Assembly (NCBI RefSeq): GCF_002843385.1
Contig: NZ_MVDE01000002.1
Location: 124,001 to 188,000, forward strand
DNA: 64,000 nt
Direction of reading: 5' to 3'
From: Labilibaculum manganireducens
Lineage (GTDB): Bacteria > Bacteroidota > Bacteroidia > Bacteroidales > Marinifilaceae
Both the position numbers and the translations under genes were made by a program. How positions within the stretch are numbered: the first letter of the stretch is position 1; each line of letters begins with the position of its first letter. Positions 27,676 to 38,923 of the stretch are shown piece by piece. The notes under the pieces are model-generated. The model ran no database searches and was not told the origin of the DNA. It saw only the letters and a program-made list of their open reading frames with translations.

Positions 27676-28041
27676 ATGATACAAACAGAAAGTAGACTAA
27701 TAGTTGCTGATAACAGCGGAGCCAAAGAAGTTCTTTGTATCCGTGTGTTGGGCGGTACTAAAAAGCGTTATGCTTCGATTGGGGACAAAATTGTTGTTAC
27801 CGTAAAGAATGCTATAGCCGGTTCCGATATGAAAAAAGGAACAGTTACAAAAGCGGTCGTTGTTCGCACCAAAAAAGAGATTAGAAGACCAGACGGATCC
27901 TATATTCGCTTCGATGATAACGCATGTGTATTATTGAATACAACTGGTGAAATGAGAGGAACCCGTATTTTTGGACCTGTTGCAAGAGAATTACGTGATA
28001 CTGATATGAAGATCGTTTCTCTGGCACCAGAAGTTTTATAA
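27676..28041 (+). CDS. rplN: Large-subunit ribosomal protein uL14
   Basis: 121 residues, standard for L14. Begins [19 protein letters not shown] and ends [18 protein letters not shown] in the usual way; contains [13 protein letters not shown]. First gene of the spc-type segment; no promoter of its own was seen. Confidence 0.98.
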   Translation: MIQTESRLIVADNSGAKEVLCIRVLGGTKKRYASIGDKIVVTVKNAIAGSDMKKGTVTKAVVVRTKKEIRRPDGSYIRFDDNACVLLNTTGEMRGTRIFGPVARELRDTDMKIVSLAPEVL

Positions 28042-28060
28042 TCTTTGAAAACCTAGAACA

Positions 28061-28384
28061 ATGCGAAAAAAGTTACATATTAAAAAAGGTGATACCGTTA
28101 TTGTAAACTCAGGGGAATCTAAAGGTATAGAAGGTAAAGTATTAGAAGTATTAGTAGATAAGCAACGAGCAATTGTTGAAGGAGCTAATATGATTTCTAA
28201 ACATACTAAGCCTAATGCTGAAAATCCTCAGGGCGGTATTGTTAAAAAGGAGGCAGGAATTCACATTTCTAATTTGAATGTGAAAGATGCTTCAACCGGA
28301 AAGGCTACCCGTGTTGGTAGACGTTTGGGTGATGACAATAAATTAGTTAGATATTCTAAAAAGTCAGGGGAGGAGATTAAGTAA
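28061..28384 (+). CDS. rplX: Large-subunit ribosomal protein uL24
   Basis: 107 residues. The KOW motif is at the N-terminus ([20 protein letters not shown]), then [20 protein letters not shown]. Its TAA overlaps the rplE ATG by one base (TAATG at 28382-28386). Confidence 0.97.
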   Translation: MRKKLHIKKGDTVIVNSGESKGIEGKVLEVLVDKQRAIVEGANMISKHTKPNAENPQGGIVKKEAGIHISNLNVKDASTGKATRVGRRLGDDNKLVRYSKKSGEEIK

Positions 28385-28938
28385 TGAGCTATATACCTAC
28401 TCTTAAAAAACAATATACAGAAGAAGTGATTCCTTCTTTAATGAAGGAATTTAGCTACAAATCTGTAATGCAAGCACCTAAATTAACGAAAATAGTTATT
28501 AATCAGGGTGTTGGTTCGGCTATTGCTGATAAGAAGATTTTGGAATTTTCGGTAAACGAAATGACTTCTATCACTGGTCAGAAGGCAGTTCAAACTCTTT
28601 CTTCGAAAGATATTTCGAACTTTAAACTTCGTAAAGGGATGCCGGTTGGTACAACTGTAACTTTACGTCGTGAGCGTATGTACGAATTTCTTGAGAAATT
28701 AGTGCGTGTTGCTTTGCCTCGTATCCGTGACTTTAAAGGTATTAACGGTAAACTTGATGGTAGAGGAAACTATACCTTAGGTATCGAAGAACAAATTATT
28801 TTCCCAGAAATTGTTTTGGATGAAGTAAACAAAATAATGGGTATGAATATTACCTTCGTTACAACTGCTAAAACTGATGAGGAAGCTTTTGCTTTATTAA
28901 AGGAGTTTGGCTTACCATTTAAAAACCTAAAAAAATAA
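28384..28938 (+). CDS. rplE: Large-subunit ribosomal protein uL5
   Basis: 184 residues. L5 hallmarks: [36 protein letters not shown] and [21 protein letters not shown]. Binds 5S rRNA. Overlaps rplX by one base; rpsN follows after 4 bp. Confidence 0.98.
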   Translation: MSYIPTLKKQYTEEVIPSLMKEFSYKSVMQAPKLTKIVINQGVGSAIADKKILEFSVNEMTSITGQKAVQTLSSKDISNFKLRKGMPVGTTVTLRRERMYEFLEKLVRVALPRIRDFKGINGKLDGRGNYTLGIEEQIIFPEIVLDEVNKIMGMNITFVTTAKTDEEAFALLKEFGLPFKNLKK

Positions 28939-28942
28939 GACG

Positions 28943-29212
28943 ATGGCTAAAGAATCAATGAAAGCTCGCGAAGTTAAGCGTCAAAAGCTTGTTGAAAAAT
29001 ACGCAGCAAAAAGAGCTCAACTTAAGGAGGAAGGCGATTACATCGGACTTAGTCGTTTGCCAAAAAATTCTTCTCCTGTAAGATTGCATAACAGATGTAA
29101 ACTTACTGGTCGTCCTAAAGGATACATGAGACAATTCGGTATTAGTCGTATTACTTTTCGTGAAATGGCTTCTTCAGGATTAATTCCAGGTATTAAGAAG
29201 GCAAGTTGGTAA
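28943..29212 (+). CDS. rpsN: Small-subunit ribosomal protein uS14, zinc-independent type
   Basis: 89 residues. The C-terminal half ([20 protein letters not shown], then [20 protein letters not shown]) is diagnostic. It is the long form without the CxxC pairs that bind zinc. rpsH follows after a 72-bp gap that contains a hairpin. Confidence 0.97.
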   Translation: MAKESMKAREVKRQKLVEKYAAKRAQLKEEGDYIGLSRLPKNSSPVRLHNRCKLTGRPKGYMRQFGISRITFREMASSGLIPGIKKASW

Positions 29213-29245
29213 GCAGATTAGTTTGTAAAAACAATTTTGTTAAAT

Positions 29246-29270
29246 ATTGTCCCGAGCAATCGGGATCAAT
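29246..29270 (+). promoter_or_regulatory. Hairpin with GCAA tetraloop just before rpsH
   Basis: TCCCGA (29250-29255), GCAA loop, TCGGGA (29260-29265). Outer ATTG and CAAT can extend the stem by four pairs past a bulge. A T-rich stretch follows (29269-29280), so it could act as an attenuator or as an RNA-binding site before the S8 gene. Not matched to a known leader here. Confidence 0.45.
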
Positions 29271-29284
29271 TTAATTTTTTTAAA

Positions 29285-29680
29285 ATGACAGATCCAATAG
29301 CAGATTTTCTTACACGTCTAAGAAACGGGATTATGGCCAATCACAAAGTGGTTGACGTACCTGCGTCTAACGTGAAAAAAGAAATGACAAAAATTCTTAA
29401 GGATAAAGGTTATATCCTTAATTACAAGTTTGTTGATGACGGAGTTCAAGGCACAATTAAAATTGCTTTGAAATATAATCCTGAGACAAAAATTTCCGCG
29501 ATCAAAAATCTTAAAAGGGTGAGTAAGCCTGGTTTGAGAAAATATTGTGGAGCGGCTGAATTACCACGTGTACTAAACGGTTTGGGAATTGCAATTCTCT
29601 CTACTTCGCAAGGAGTAATGACTGATAAGGAAGCTCGTCAGAAAAACGTTGGTGGCGAAATATTGTGTTACGTTTATTAA
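29285..29680 (+). CDS. rpsH: Small-subunit ribosomal protein uS8
   Basis: 131 residues from the ATG at 29285, which gives the standard [15 protein letters not shown] start. An in-frame ATG 48 bp upstream would add 16 residues encoded by the hairpin and is unlikely. The C-terminus [20 protein letters not shown] is diagnostic. In E. coli S8 represses the spc operon; here the hairpin at 29246-29270 is a candidate site. Confidence 0.97.
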   Translation: MTDPIADFLTRLRNGIMANHKVVDVPASNVKKEMTKILKDKGYILNYKFVDDGVQGTIKIALKYNPETKISAIKNLKRVSKPGLRKYCGAAELPRVLNGLGIAILSTSQGVMTDKEARQKNVGGEILCYVY

Positions 29681-29695
29681 TAAAGGAGGATAGAA

Positions 29696-30250
29696 ATGTC
29701 ACGAATTGGAAAATTACCTATCAATTTGCCTGCAGGAGTAAGCGTAACGGTGAATAAAGATAATTCAGTAACAGTTAAAGGGCCTAAAGGTGAATTAACA
29801 CAACAAATTGATGTTGACATCAAGGTATCTGTTGAAGAAAATACTGTAGTATTGGAACGTCCATCAGAGCAAAAAAGACACAAAGCCATGCATGGCTTGT
29901 ATCGCTCGTTGATGAACAACATGGTATTTGGTGTTGCTGAAGGTTATAAATTGCAGCAAGAACTTGTAGGTGTGGGATTCCGTGCTACTTCAAATGGTCA
30001 GATTTTGGAATTAGCTTTAGGTTATTCTCACCTTATCCACATGGAAATTGCTCCAGAGGTAAATGTTACCGCTGTAACTGAAAAGCGTGCAAACCCGATC
30101 ATCACATTAGAGAGTTGTGATAAGCAACTTATTGGTCAGGTAGCGGCTAAAATCAGATCATTCAGAAAACCTGAACCATATAAAGGTAAAGGTGTTAAAT
30201 TTGTTGGTGAACAGCTAAGAAGAAAAGCTGGTAAATCTGCGGGTAAATAA
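29696..30250 (+). CDS. rplF: Large-subunit ribosomal protein uL6
   Basis: 184 residues. MSRIGKLPINLPAGV at the start and the C-terminal motif PEPYKGKGVKFVGEQLRRKAGKSAGK are L6 signatures. A rare good Shine-Dalgarno-like AAAGGAGG lies at 29683-29690, about 5 bases before the ATG. Confidence 0.98.
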   Translation: MSRIGKLPINLPAGVSVTVNKDNSVTVKGPKGELTQQIDVDIKVSVEENTVVLERPSEQKRHKAMHGLYRSLMNNMVFGVAEGYKLQQELVGVGFRATSNGQILELALGYSHLIHMEIAPEVNVTAVTEKRANPIITLESCDKQLIGQVAAKIRSFRKPEPYKGKGVKFVGEQLRRKAGKSAGK

Positions 30251-30269
30251 TTTCTTAAAACAGTAAATT

Positions 30270-30626
30270 ATGGCTTTAACTAAGCAAGATAGAAGACTTA
30301 GAATTAAAAGAAGAATTCGTAAGTCAATTGCTGGAACTGCTGAAAGACCTAGAATGTCAGTTTTTCGCTCTAACAAGCAGATTTCAGTACAAATTATTGA
30401 TGATTTATCAGGACAAACTATAGTTGCAACTTCCTCTTTGATTAAGGAAATCGCTGAGAAAACTACAACTAAGCTTGAACAAGCTGAGCTAGTAGGTAAA
30501 GCAATTGCTGAAAAAGCAGTTGCAGCCGGTATTACTAGTGTTGTATTCGATAGAAATGGTTATCTATACCATGGTAGAATTAAATCTTTAGCGGACGCTG
30601 CTCGTAATAGTGGCCTTAAATTTTAA
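30270..30626 (+). CDS. rplR: Large-subunit ribosomal protein uL18
   Basis: 118 residues. [20 protein letters not shown] and the ending [22 protein letters not shown] are diagnostic. Binds 5S rRNA together with L5. Five bp before rpsE. Confidence 0.98.
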   Translation: MALTKQDRRLRIKRRIRKSIAGTAERPRMSVFRSNKQISVQIIDDLSGQTIVATSSLIKEIAEKTTTKLEQAELVGKAIAEKAVAAGITSVVFDRNGYLYHGRIKSLADAARNSGLKF

Positions 30627-30631
30627 TAATT

Positions 30632-31144
30632 ATGGCAGATAATAAAAACATTAAAACTAGCGATGCAGATCTTAAAGATAGGCTTGTAGCTATTAATCGT
30701 GTTACAAAAGTAACAAAGGGGGGTAGAACCTTCAGCTTTTCTGCAATTGTTGTTGTAGGAAATGAAAATGGATTAGTAGGTTGGGGACTTGGTAAAGCAA
30801 ACGAAGTAACCACTGCTATTTCAAAAGGTGTTGATGCAGCTAAGAAAAATTTAATCAAAGTGCCGGTTTATAAAGGAACTATTCCTCACGAGCAACTTTC
30901 ACGATTTGGCGGAGCAGAGGTTTTCATTAAGCCTGCTTCTCATGGTACCGGAGTAAAAGCTGGTGGTGCTATGCGTGCTGTATTGGAGAGTGTTGGTGTA
31001 ACCGATGTACTTGCTAAATCAAAAGGCTCATCAAACCCACATAACCTTGTAAAAGCGACAATTGGTGCATTGGCTGAATTAAGAGATGCTCATACCGTTG
31101 CTGAACACAGAGGTGTATCATTAGATAAAGTGTTTAACGGTTAA
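30632..31144 (+). CDS. rpsE: Small-subunit ribosomal protein uS5
   Basis: 170 residues. [20 protein letters not shown] begins the S5 double-stranded-RNA-binding domain; [22 protein letters not shown] closes the C-terminal domain. Involved in decoding accuracy. rpmD follows after 11 bp. Confidence 0.98.
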   Translation: MADNKNIKTSDADLKDRLVAINRVTKVTKGGRTFSFSAIVVVGNENGLVGWGLGKANEVTTAISKGVDAAKKNLIKVPVYKGTIPHEQLSRFGGAEVFIKPASHGTGVKAGGAMRAVLESVGVTDVLAKSKGSSNPHNLVKATIGALAELRDAHTVAEHRGVSLDKVFNG

Positions 31145-31155
31145 CAAATAAGGAA

Positions 31156-31332
31156 ATGGCTAAGATTAAAATTACTCAGGTAAAGAGCAAAATTGGAAGC
31201 ACTGATCGCCAAAAGAAAACCTTGGAAGCATTGGGATTAAACAAGATCAATGCAACTGTTGAACATGAAGCTACACCTCAGATTAAAGGTATGGTGGCTA
31301 AAGTACAACACCTTGTTTCCGTTGTAGAATAA
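31156..31332 (+). CDS. rpmD: Large-subunit ribosomal protein uL30
   Basis: 58 residues, ATG at 31156 and TAA at 31330-31332. The translation begins [20 protein letters not shown] and ends [11 protein letters not shown], matching L30 in sequence and length. It sits between rpsE and rplO, its standard position. AAGGAA just before the ATG could act as ribosome-binding site. Confidence 0.96.
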   Translation: MAKIKITQVKSKIGSTDRQKKTLEALGLNKINATVEHEATPQIKGMVAKVQHLVSVVE

Positions 31333-31361
31333 TTATTGTTAATATTTAGTATTAAATAGAT

Positions 31362-31808
31362 ATGGACTTAAGTAACTTAAAACCCGCAGAAGGATCAACC
31401 AAGACTTCAAAAAGAATTGGTCGCGGACAAGGATCTGGAAGAGGAGGAACTTCAACCAGAGGACATAAGGGTGCGAAGTCAAGATCTGGATACTCTAAAA
31501 AAGTTGGTTTCGAAGGTGGTCAAATGCCTTTACAACGAAGAGTTCCTAAGTTTGGATTTAAAAACGTTAATAGAAAAGAATACAAAGCTATTAATGTTGA
31601 AGTTTTACAGGCCTTAGCAGAAAAGAATAACATTACTACAATCGACCAGGAAGTTTTGATGGCAGCAGGTATGGTGTCAAAGAACGACAATGTTAAGATT
31701 TTAGGACATGGAACTATTACTGCGAAGCTGGAAGTAAAAGCTCACGCATTCTCAAAATCGGCTATTGCCGCGATTGAAGCAGTCGAAGGAACAGTTGTTA
31801 AATTGTAA
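31362..31808 (+). CDS. rplO: Large-subunit ribosomal protein uL15
   Basis: 148 residues. Gly/Arg-rich N-terminal half ([35 protein letters not shown]) and the [18 protein letters not shown] end are L15 signatures. secY follows after 8 bp, as in most bacteria. Confidence 0.98.
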   Translation: MDLSNLKPAEGSTKTSKRIGRGQGSGRGGTSTRGHKGAKSRSGYSKKVGFEGGQMPLQRRVPKFGFKNVNRKEYKAINVEVLQALAEKNNITTIDQEVLMAAGMVSKNDNVKILGHGTITAKLEVKAHAFSKSAIAAIEAVEGTVVKL

Positions 31809-31816
31809 GTTTAGAT

Positions 31817-33160
31817 ATGAAAGGTTTAATAGAAACATTGAAGAACATCTGGAAGATTGAGGATTTAAGATCTAGAATCTTAACTACTCTCGGTCTTGTG
31901 TTAGTGTATCGTTTAGGTACCATGGTAGTTTTGCCAGGGGTAGACCCTGCACAGTTAGGCGCGTTAAAAACGCAAACTCAAGACGGAGTTTTGGGATTAT
32001 TAGATATGTTTTCAGGAGGAGCATTTTCGAATGCATCAATCTTCGCTTTAGGAATCATGCCTTATATCTCGGCTTCTATTGTAATTCAGTTAATGGGAAT
32101 TGCGGTTCCTTATTTTCAGAAGTTACAGAAAGAGGGAGAAAGCGGTACTCGTAAAATCAACCAGATTACAAGGTATCTAACAGTTATAATTCTTGTACTT
32201 CAAGCACCAGGATATCTATTAAACTTACATTCACAATTGCCTGAAACAGCCTTTATTCTTAAAGGTACATTATTTACGGTGTCTTCTGTGATGATTCTTG
32301 CAGCAGGATCAATGTTCATTATGTGGTTGGGAGAAAAGATTACCGATAAAGGAATTGGTAACGGTATTTCCATCATTATTATGATCGGTATTATTGCAAG
32401 ATTACCATTCTCATTCTTTGCAGAATTGCTTTCAAAAATTGAAGGTCAAGGAGGAGGTTTAATTCTATTGGTTTTAGAGATCGTAGTTTTATTCCTTGTT
32501 TTTGCAGCAACAATTTTGTTAGTTCAGGGAACAAGAAAGATACCTGTACAGTATGCAAAACGAATCGTAGGAAACAAACAATATGGTGGTGTTCGCCAGT
32601 ACATTCCTTTAAAAGTGAATGCTGCTGGTGTAATGCCAATCATTTTTGCTCAGGCAATTATGTTTTTGCCAATGGCGTTTGTTAACTATGCCAGTTCAGA
32701 TGCGTTAACTGGAGTAGCTGCAGCTTTATCCAATTTTACTGGATTTTACTACAATGCTTTATTCTTTGTAATGATTGTATTATTTACTTATTTCTATACT
32801 GCAATTACAGTAAATCCAACGCAAATGGCCGAGGATATGAAAAAGAACGGTGGATTTATTCCGGGAATTAAGCCTGGTAAGAAAACAATCGATTTTTTAG
32901 ATACTGTAATGTCTAGAATAACTTTGCCAGGATCTATATTTTTAGGTTTGGTTGCAATTTTGCCTGCATTCGCAATGATTGCCGGAGTAAATAATCAATT
33001 TGCACATTTTTATGGCGGAACTTCTTTATTGATTTTAGTTGGAGTTGTATTGGATACTTTACAGCAAATAGAGAGTCATCTTTTGATGCGTCACTATGAT
33101 GGATTAATGAAGTCTGGTAGAATAAAAGGTAAATCTCCGGGAGGAGCTGCTGCTTATTAA
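31817..33160 (+). CDS. secY: Preprotein translocase subunit SecY
   Basis: 447 residues with ten hydrophobic segments, forming the protein-conducting channel in the inner membrane. Family motifs: the plug region GLLDMFSGGAFSNASIFALGIMPYI (about 60-84), IGNGISIIIMIGI and NPTQMAEDMKKNGGFIPGI in the cytoplasmic loop. Co-transcribed with the ribosomal genes; map follows after 21 bp. Confidence 0.98.
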   Translation: MKGLIETLKNIWKIEDLRSRILTTLGLVLVYRLGTMVVLPGVDPAQLGALKTQTQDGVLGLLDMFSGGAFSNASIFALGIMPYISASIVIQLMGIAVPYFQKLQKEGESGTRKINQITRYLTVIILVLQAPGYLLNLHSQLPETAFILKGTLFTVSSVMILAAGSMFIMWLGEKITDKGIGNGISIIIMIGIIARLPFSFFAELLSKIEGQGGGLILLVLEIVVLFLVFAATILLVQGTRKIPVQYAKRIVGNKQYGGVRQYIPLKVNAAGVMPIIFAQAIMFLPMAFVNYASSDALTGVAAALSNFTGFYYNALFFVMIVLFTYFYTAITVNPTQMAEDMKKNGGFIPGIKPGKKTIDFLDTVMSRITLPGSIFLGLVAILPAFAMIAGVNNQFAHFYGGTSLLILVGVVLDTLQQIESHLLMRHYDGLMKSGRIKGKSPGGAAAY

Positions 33161-33181
33161 AATATTTTTGCTTTCTTTGCA

Positions 33182-33949
33182 ATGATTTTTTACAAAACAG
33201 AAGAAGAGATAGAGTGGCTCGAAATGAGCAACTTGCTGGTGGCGAAAACTTTAGGTGTAATATCGAAAGAAATAACCCCTGGAATATCAACTTTGAGATT
33301 GGATAAAATCGCAGAGGAGTACATAAGAGACAATGGCGGTAAACCAGGGTTTCTTGGTTACGATGGATTCCCGAATACCTTATGTGTTTCTATAAACAGT
33401 CAGGTTGTTCATGGAATTCCATCTAGCTATGAGCTGAAAGAAGGAGATGTTGTTTCCTGTGATTGTGGTGTTTTGTTGAATGGTTTTTACGGCGATTCGG
33501 CATATACATTTACTGTAGGGGCAGTAGCTCCTAATGTTCAGCAACTGTTGAAGGTTACCAAAGAGGCTCTTTACAAAGGAGTAGAGCAGGCCATTGAAGG
33601 TAATCATTTAGGCGACATAGGTTTTGCTATTCAAAAGCATGCAGAACAGAATTCAGTTTCTGTAGTTCGAGAAATGGTAGGACACGGAATTGGGAAAAAT
33701 CTTCATGAAGATCCACAAGTTCCGAATTATGGAAAAAAAGGACGTGGATTGAAATTGAGAGAAGGACTGGTCGTGGCAATTGAACCGATGTTTAATCTTG
33801 GAAAAAGAGATATTTACCAGGATAGTGATGGATGGGCAATTGTTACTGCTGATGGAAAACCTTCAGCACATTTTGAACATACTGTGGTAGTTCGAAAGGG
33901 AAAAGCTCAGATCTTATCCAGTTTTGAATTTATTGAAGATATAAACTAA
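33182..33949 (+). CDS. map: Methionine aminopeptidase, type I
   Basis: 255 residues. Removes the initiator Met from nascent proteins. Metal ligands of the pita-bread fold can be seen: [20 protein letters not shown] (two Asp), [18 protein letters not shown] (His), [11 protein letters not shown] (Glu) and [10 protein letters not shown] (Glu). Between secY and infA, as in many bacteria. Confidence 0.97.
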   Translation: MIFYKTEEEIEWLEMSNLLVAKTLGVISKEITPGISTLRLDKIAEEYIRDNGGKPGFLGYDGFPNTLCVSINSQVVHGIPSSYELKEGDVVSCDCGVLLNGFYGDSAYTFTVGAVAPNVQQLLKVTKEALYKGVEQAIEGNHLGDIGFAIQKHAEQNSVSVVREMVGHGIGKNLHEDPQVPNYGKKGRGLKLREGLVVAIEPMFNLGKRDIYQDSDGWAIVTADGKPSAHFEHTVVVRKGKAQILSSFEFIEDIN

Positions 33950-33966
33950 TAAAATTTAATGAGCTT

Positions 33967-34188
33967 ATGGCTAAACAGCCTTCAATAGAACAAGATGGTA
34001 CAATTACCGAAGCATTATCTAATGCAATGTTTCGTGTAGAACTTGAAAACGGACATGTGATAACAGCTCACATTTCCGGTAAGATGAGAATGCACTACAT
34101 TAAGATCTTGCCTGGTGATAAGGTAAAGGTAGAAATGTCACCTTATGATCTTACTAAAGGGCGCATTACTTTTAGATATAAAAATTAA
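33967..34188 (+). CDS. infA: Translation initiation factor IF-1
   Basis: 73 residues, a single S1/OB fold. [36 protein letters not shown] and the ending [13 protein letters not shown] are the IF-1 signature. Start ATG at 33967. rpmJ follows after 11 bp. Confidence 0.98.
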   Translation: MAKQPSIEQDGTITEALSNAMFRVELENGHVITAHISGKMRMHYIKILPGDKVKVEMSPYDLTKGRITFRYKN

Positions 34189-34199
34189 ATACAATAATA

Positions 34200-34316
34200 A
34201 TGAAGGTAAGAGCATCTGTAAAGAAACGTTCTGATGATTGTAAGATTGTTAGAAGAAAAGGACGTTTGTATGTGATTAATAAAAAGAATCCTAAGTTCAA
34301 GCAACGTCAAGGATAA
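34200..34316 (+). CDS. rpmJ: Large-subunit ribosomal protein bL36, zinc-free form
   Basis: 38 residues, ATG at 34200 and TAA at 34314-34316. [20 protein letters not shown] opens it and NPKFKQRQG closes it. Only one Cys remains, so the C-C-C-H zinc site of standard L36 is absent. Located between infA and rpsM as usual. Confidence 0.95.
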   Translation: MKVRASVKKRSDDCKIVRRKGRLYVINKKNPKFKQRQG

Positions 34317-34352
34317 TTTAGTAAACTTTGTAATAGATAAATATTTTAATTT

Positions 34353-34730
34353 ATGGCTAGAATTGTTGGAGTTGATTTGCCTCAAAATAAAAGAGGGATA
34401 ATTAGCTTGACTTATATCTACGGTATCGGTAGAAGTGCTGCTCGTCAGATTTTGGACGAAGCAGAAGTTTCTTACGATAAGCAAGTAAAAGATTGGACTG
34501 ATGATGAGTCTAATCGTATTCGTCAAGCGATTAATGCTAATTTAAAAGTTGAGGGTGAATTACGTTCTTTAAATCAACTGAATATTAAGCGTTTGATGGA
34601 TATTGGTTGTTATCGTGGTATTCGTCACCGTATTGGATTACCAGTGCGTGGTCAGAGAACCAAAAACAACTCACGTACTAGAAAAGGTAAGAGAAAAACA
34701 GTTGCAAACAAAAAGAAAGCGACTAAATAA
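34353..34730 (+). CDS. rpsM: Small-subunit ribosomal protein uS13
   Basis: 125 residues. [33 protein letters not shown] and the basic tail [18 protein letters not shown] are diagnostic. First gene of the alpha-operon segment; contacts the P-site tRNA and bridges the subunits. Confidence 0.98.
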   Translation: MARIVGVDLPQNKRGIISLTYIYGIGRSAARQILDEAEVSYDKQVKDWTDDESNRIRQAINANLKVEGELRSLNQLNIKRLMDIGCYRGIRHRIGLPVRGQRTKNNSRTRKGKRKTVANKKKATK

Positions 34731-34740
34731 TCGTTAAGTT

Positions 34741-35130
34741 ATGGCAAAAAAGTCAGTATCAGTTAAAAAGAGGGTAGTAAAAATTGAACCTGTAGGACAG
34801 GCGCATATCCATTCATCTTTTAACAATATTATCATTTCCTTAACCAATAGCACAGGACAGGTTATTTCTTGGTCTTCAGCTGGTAAAATGGGTTTTAGAG
34901 GTTCTAAAAAGAACACTCCTTATGCTGCCCAGCAAGCTGCAACAGACTGTGGAAAAGTTGCTCACGATCTTGGATTAAGAAAAGTGAAAGTATATGTAAA
35001 AGGTCCTGGAAATGGTCGTGAATCGGCTATTCGTGCGATCAATTCATGTGGAATCGACATTGCGGAAATCGTAGATGTTACTCCATTACCACACAACGGA
35101 TGTCGTCCTCCTAAGAGACGTAGAGTTTAA
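34741..35130 (+). CDS. rpsK: Small-subunit ribosomal protein uS11
   Basis: 129 residues. [20 protein letters not shown] and the C-terminal [15 protein letters not shown] are universal S11 features. The gap to rpsD is 125 bp, large for this cluster, and holds a candidate RNA structure. Confidence 0.98.
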   Translation: MAKKSVSVKKRVVKIEPVGQAHIHSSFNNIIISLTNSTGQVISWSSAGKMGFRGSKKNTPYAAQQAATDCGKVAHDLGLRKVKVYVKGPGNGRESAIRAINSCGIDIAEIVDVTPLPHNGCRPPKRRRV

Positions 35131-35145
35131 TAAAAAATGCTGTTT

Positions 35146-35211
35146 AAGATTTTGAATTAGTTTTATTGATATCCTCTCTAAAAAACGCGGCACTTTTATA
35201 ATTCAAAACTT
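35146..35211 (+). promoter_or_regulatory. Candidate RNA leader before rpsD
   Basis: AAGATTTTGAATTA (35146-35159) is nearly the full reverse complement of TAATTCAAAACTT (35199-35211), one bulged base apart. The 39-base loop contains a GC-rich AACGCGG patch. It lies within the 125-bp gap before the S4 gene, 45 bp from the ATG. S4 autoregulates in several phyla, and leaders before rpsD have been proposed in Bacteroidia; equivalence is not shown. Confidence 0.45.
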
Positions 35212-35255
35212 ATGGCAAAGTTTCTATTGTTAGAAAAATTTAAATTTAAGAAGTA

Positions 35256-35864
35256 ATGGCTAGATATATTGGACCAAAGAGTAGAATTGCTCGTAAATTT
35301 GGTGAAGCAATTTTTGGACCTGATAAGGCATTTGAAAACAAAAACTACCCTCCGGGGCAGCACGGTAACAGCCGTAGAAGAAAGAAAATGTCTGAATATG
35401 GTGTTCAGCTAAAAGAAAAACAAAAAGCAAAATACACTTACGGTGTATTGGAGAAACAATTCTCAAACTTATTTGAAAAGGCCGCGCGTAGTAAAGGTAT
35501 TACTGGTGAAGTTTTATTGCAACTTTTAGAATGTCGTTTAGACAATGTAGTTTTCAGATTAGGTGTAGCTCCAACAAGATCAGCTGCTCGTCAGTTGGTT
35601 AGCCATAAACACGTAACTGTTAACGGACAAGTTTGTAACATTCCTTCATTTTCAGTAAAAGCTGGGGATATCATTGGAATTCGTGAAAAATCGAAGTCTT
35701 TAGAAGTTATTACCGATTCTTTATCTACTGCTAGATATAACCAATCATCTTGGTTGGAATGGGATCAAACCTCTCTTAGTGGTAAGTTCCTTAATACACC
35801 AGAAAGAACGGAAATTCCTGAAAACATCAAGGAACAGTTAATCGTTGAATTGTATTCTAAGTAA
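35256..35864 (+). CDS. rpsD: Small-subunit ribosomal protein uS4
   Basis: 202 residues. [20 protein letters not shown] opens the protein without the zinc-binding Cys cluster of some S4 forms. The S4 RNA-binding domain lies at about 93-155 ([32 protein letters not shown]). Nucleates small-subunit body assembly; preceded by a 125-bp leader. Confidence 0.98.
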   Translation: MARYIGPKSRIARKFGEAIFGPDKAFENKNYPPGQHGNSRRRKKMSEYGVQLKEKQKAKYTYGVLEKQFSNLFEKAARSKGITGEVLLQLLECRLDNVVFRLGVAPTRSAARQLVSHKHVTVNGQVCNIPSFSVKAGDIIGIREKSKSLEVITDSLSTARYNQSSWLEWDQTSLSGKFLNTPERTEIPENIKEQLIVELYSK

Positions 35865-35885
35865 TAAATAGTTAATCAGTAATTT

Positions 35886-36878
35886 ATGGCAATTTTAGCT
35901 TTCCAGAAACCGGACAAAGTTATCATGCTCGACGCAGACAATAAATTCGGTAAATTCGAATTTCGTCCATTAGAGCCTGGATATGGTATAACAATTGGTA
36001 ATGCCTTAAGAAGAATATTACTTTCTTCATTAGAGGGATTTGCGATTACGACTATCAAAATACAGGGTGTTGATCATGAATTTTCTACAATACCAGGAGT
36101 AATCGAAGATGTTACTGAGATGATCCTGAACCTGAAGCAAGTTCGGTTTAAACAAAAAGTTGAAGAAGTTGACAGCGAGTTGGTTACTGTAACTATCTCG
36201 GATCAGGATACTTTTACAGCTGGCGATATTAACAAGTTTCTAACAGGTTTCGAAGTGTTGAATCCAGAGCTTGTAATTTGCAAAATGGACAGCTCTGCCA
36301 AATTGCAAATGGATTTAGCTATTAACAAAGGTCGTGGATATGTACCTTCTGTTGAAAACAAACCTGTTGATGTAGAGTTTGGAGTGATTCCGATCGATTC
36401 AATTTTTACACCAATCAAGAATGTTAAATATGCTGTTGAAAACTATCGTGTAGAGCAAAAAACTGACTATGAAAAATTGGTTTTTGATATTACTACTGAT
36501 GGTTCAATTCACCCAAAAGAAGCTTTAAAAGAAGCAGCAAAAATTCTTATTTATCACTTCATGTTGTTCTCGGATGAAAAGATTACTCTTGATTCTGACG
36601 AGAAGTTTGCAAACGAGGAGTTTGATGAAGAGGTTTTGCATATGCGTCAGCTATTGAAAACAAAACTGGTAGATATGGATCTTTCAGTGCGTGCTTTGAA
36701 TTGCTTGAAAGCTGCTGATGTGGATACTTTAGGTGATTTAGTACAGTTCAACAGGAATGATCTTCTGAAATTTAGAAACTTTGGTAAGAAATCCTTAACC
36801 GAGCTGGATGATCTATTGGTATCCTTGAATCTTACTTTCGGTATGGATATTTCTAAGTATAAATTAGATAAGGAATAA
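35886..36878 (+). CDS. rpoA: DNA-directed RNA polymerase subunit alpha
   Basis: 330 residues. N-terminal dimerisation domain ([36 protein letters not shown]) and a C-terminal domain from about 250 ([33 protein letters not shown]) that contacts activators and UP elements. Between rpsD and rplQ as in most bacteria. Confidence 0.98.
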   Translation: MAILAFQKPDKVIMLDADNKFGKFEFRPLEPGYGITIGNALRRILLSSLEGFAITTIKIQGVDHEFSTIPGVIEDVTEMILNLKQVRFKQKVEEVDSELVTVTISDQDTFTAGDINKFLTGFEVLNPELVICKMDSSAKLQMDLAINKGRGYVPSVENKPVDVEFGVIPIDSIFTPIKNVKYAVENYRVEQKTDYEKLVFDITTDGSIHPKEALKEAAKILIYHFMLFSDEKITLDSDEKFANEEFDEEVLHMRQLLKTKLVDMDLSVRALNCLKAADVDTLGDLVQFNRNDLLKFRNFGKKSLTELDDLLVSLNLTFGMDISKYKLDKE

Positions 36879-36884
36879 GGGAAA

Positions 36885-37427
36885 ATGAGACATAGAAAGA
36901 AATTTAATCATTTAGGAAGAAAAACAGCACATAGAAAAGCGATGCTTTCAAATATGGCTTCTTCTTTGATTTTGCATAAAAGAATCTCGACTACAACTGC
37001 TAAGGCGAAAGCTTTAAAAATGTATGTTGAGCCTCTAATTTCAAAAAGTAAAGTTGATTCTACACACTCAAGACGTATTGTTTTTGGTTATTTAAAACAA
37101 AAAGAAGCAGTTACTGAGTTGTTTAGAGAAGTTTCACCAAAAATCACTAACCGTAACGGTGGTTATACCAGAATTTTAAAAACTGGTAATCGTTTAGGTG
37201 ATAATGCAGAGATGTGTATTGTGGAGTTGGTTGATTTCAATGAAACTTACTTAACTGAAAAGAAAGCTGCAGCTAAAAAATCGACACGTAGAAAACGTGG
37301 TGGTTCTAAAGCTTCAGAACAAGTGGCAACTGAAGTATCAGAAGTAAAAGCTGAAGCGGTTAAGACCGAAACAGCACCTGAAGCTCCGGAAACTGCTACA
37401 GAAGAAATTAAAAAGGAAGAAGAATAA
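36885..37427 (+). CDS. rplQ: Large-subunit ribosomal protein bL17 with acidic C-terminal extension
   Basis: 180 residues. The first 125 or so form standard L17 ([39 protein letters not shown]). The last 50 add a low-complexity Ala/Glu/Lys/Thr tail, first basic then acidic, an extension that occurs in Bacteroidota L17. Last gene of the ribosomal cluster, followed by a strong terminator. Confidence 0.97.
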   Translation: MRHRKKFNHLGRKTAHRKAMLSNMASSLILHKRISTTTAKAKALKMYVEPLISKSKVDSTHSRRIVFGYLKQKEAVTELFREVSPKITNRNGGYTRILKTGNRLGDNAEMCIVELVDFNETYLTEKKAAAKKSTRRKRGGSKASEQVATEVSEVKAEAVKTETAPEAPETATEEIKKEEE

Positions 37428-37443
37428 GCTTCCTTTCTAAGAT

Positions 37444-37480
37444 AAAAAAGGGGGTAAAGTTAAATCTTTATCCCTTTTTT
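37444..37480 (+). terminator. Terminator of the ribosomal supercluster
   Basis: AAAAAAGGG with GTAAAG (37444-37459) pairs with CTTTATCCCTTTTTT (37466-37480); one G is bulged. The T-run follows directly. It lies 17 bp past rplQ and ends the 18-kb unit before eno. Confidence 0.85.
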
Positions 37481-37499
37481 AGTACCCTATAGAAATTGC

Positions 37500-37521
37500 A
37501 TACGATTGCATATGATCGTAT
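37500..37521. promoter_or_regulatory. Inverted repeat upstream of eno (possible operator)
   Basis: ATACGAT (37500-37506) and ATCGTAT (37515-37521) are perfect inverted arms 8 bases apart, 36 bp before the eno ATG; TTGCATA-type words are also repeated here. No TAnnTTTG box was found in this gap. Could be an operator or part of the leader; no regulator is identified. Confidence 0.35.
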
Positions 37522-37544
37522 AAATAAATCAGTAAAACTTTTAA

Positions 37545-38840
<1,296 letters not shown>

Positions 38841-38860
38841 GCTTAATTGGAATATATATT

Positions 38861-38890
38861 AAAAAAGGGATCTGTAAAGATCCCTTTTTT
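38861..38890. terminator. Bidirectional terminator after eno
   Basis: AAAAAAGGGATC (38861-38872), loop TGTAAA, GATCCCTTTTTT (38879-38890): a 12-bp perfect stem. It serves eno and the convergent response-regulator gene ending at 38924. Confidence 0.9.
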
Positions 38891-38923
38891 ATGTTTGGTT
38901 TTATTCCAAAACAATTTGTTTTT

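Noticed and set aside
29237-29284. Earlier ATG for rpsH
   Set aside because: It would translate the hairpin and add 16 residues not found in S8; the ATG at 29285 gives the standard start.
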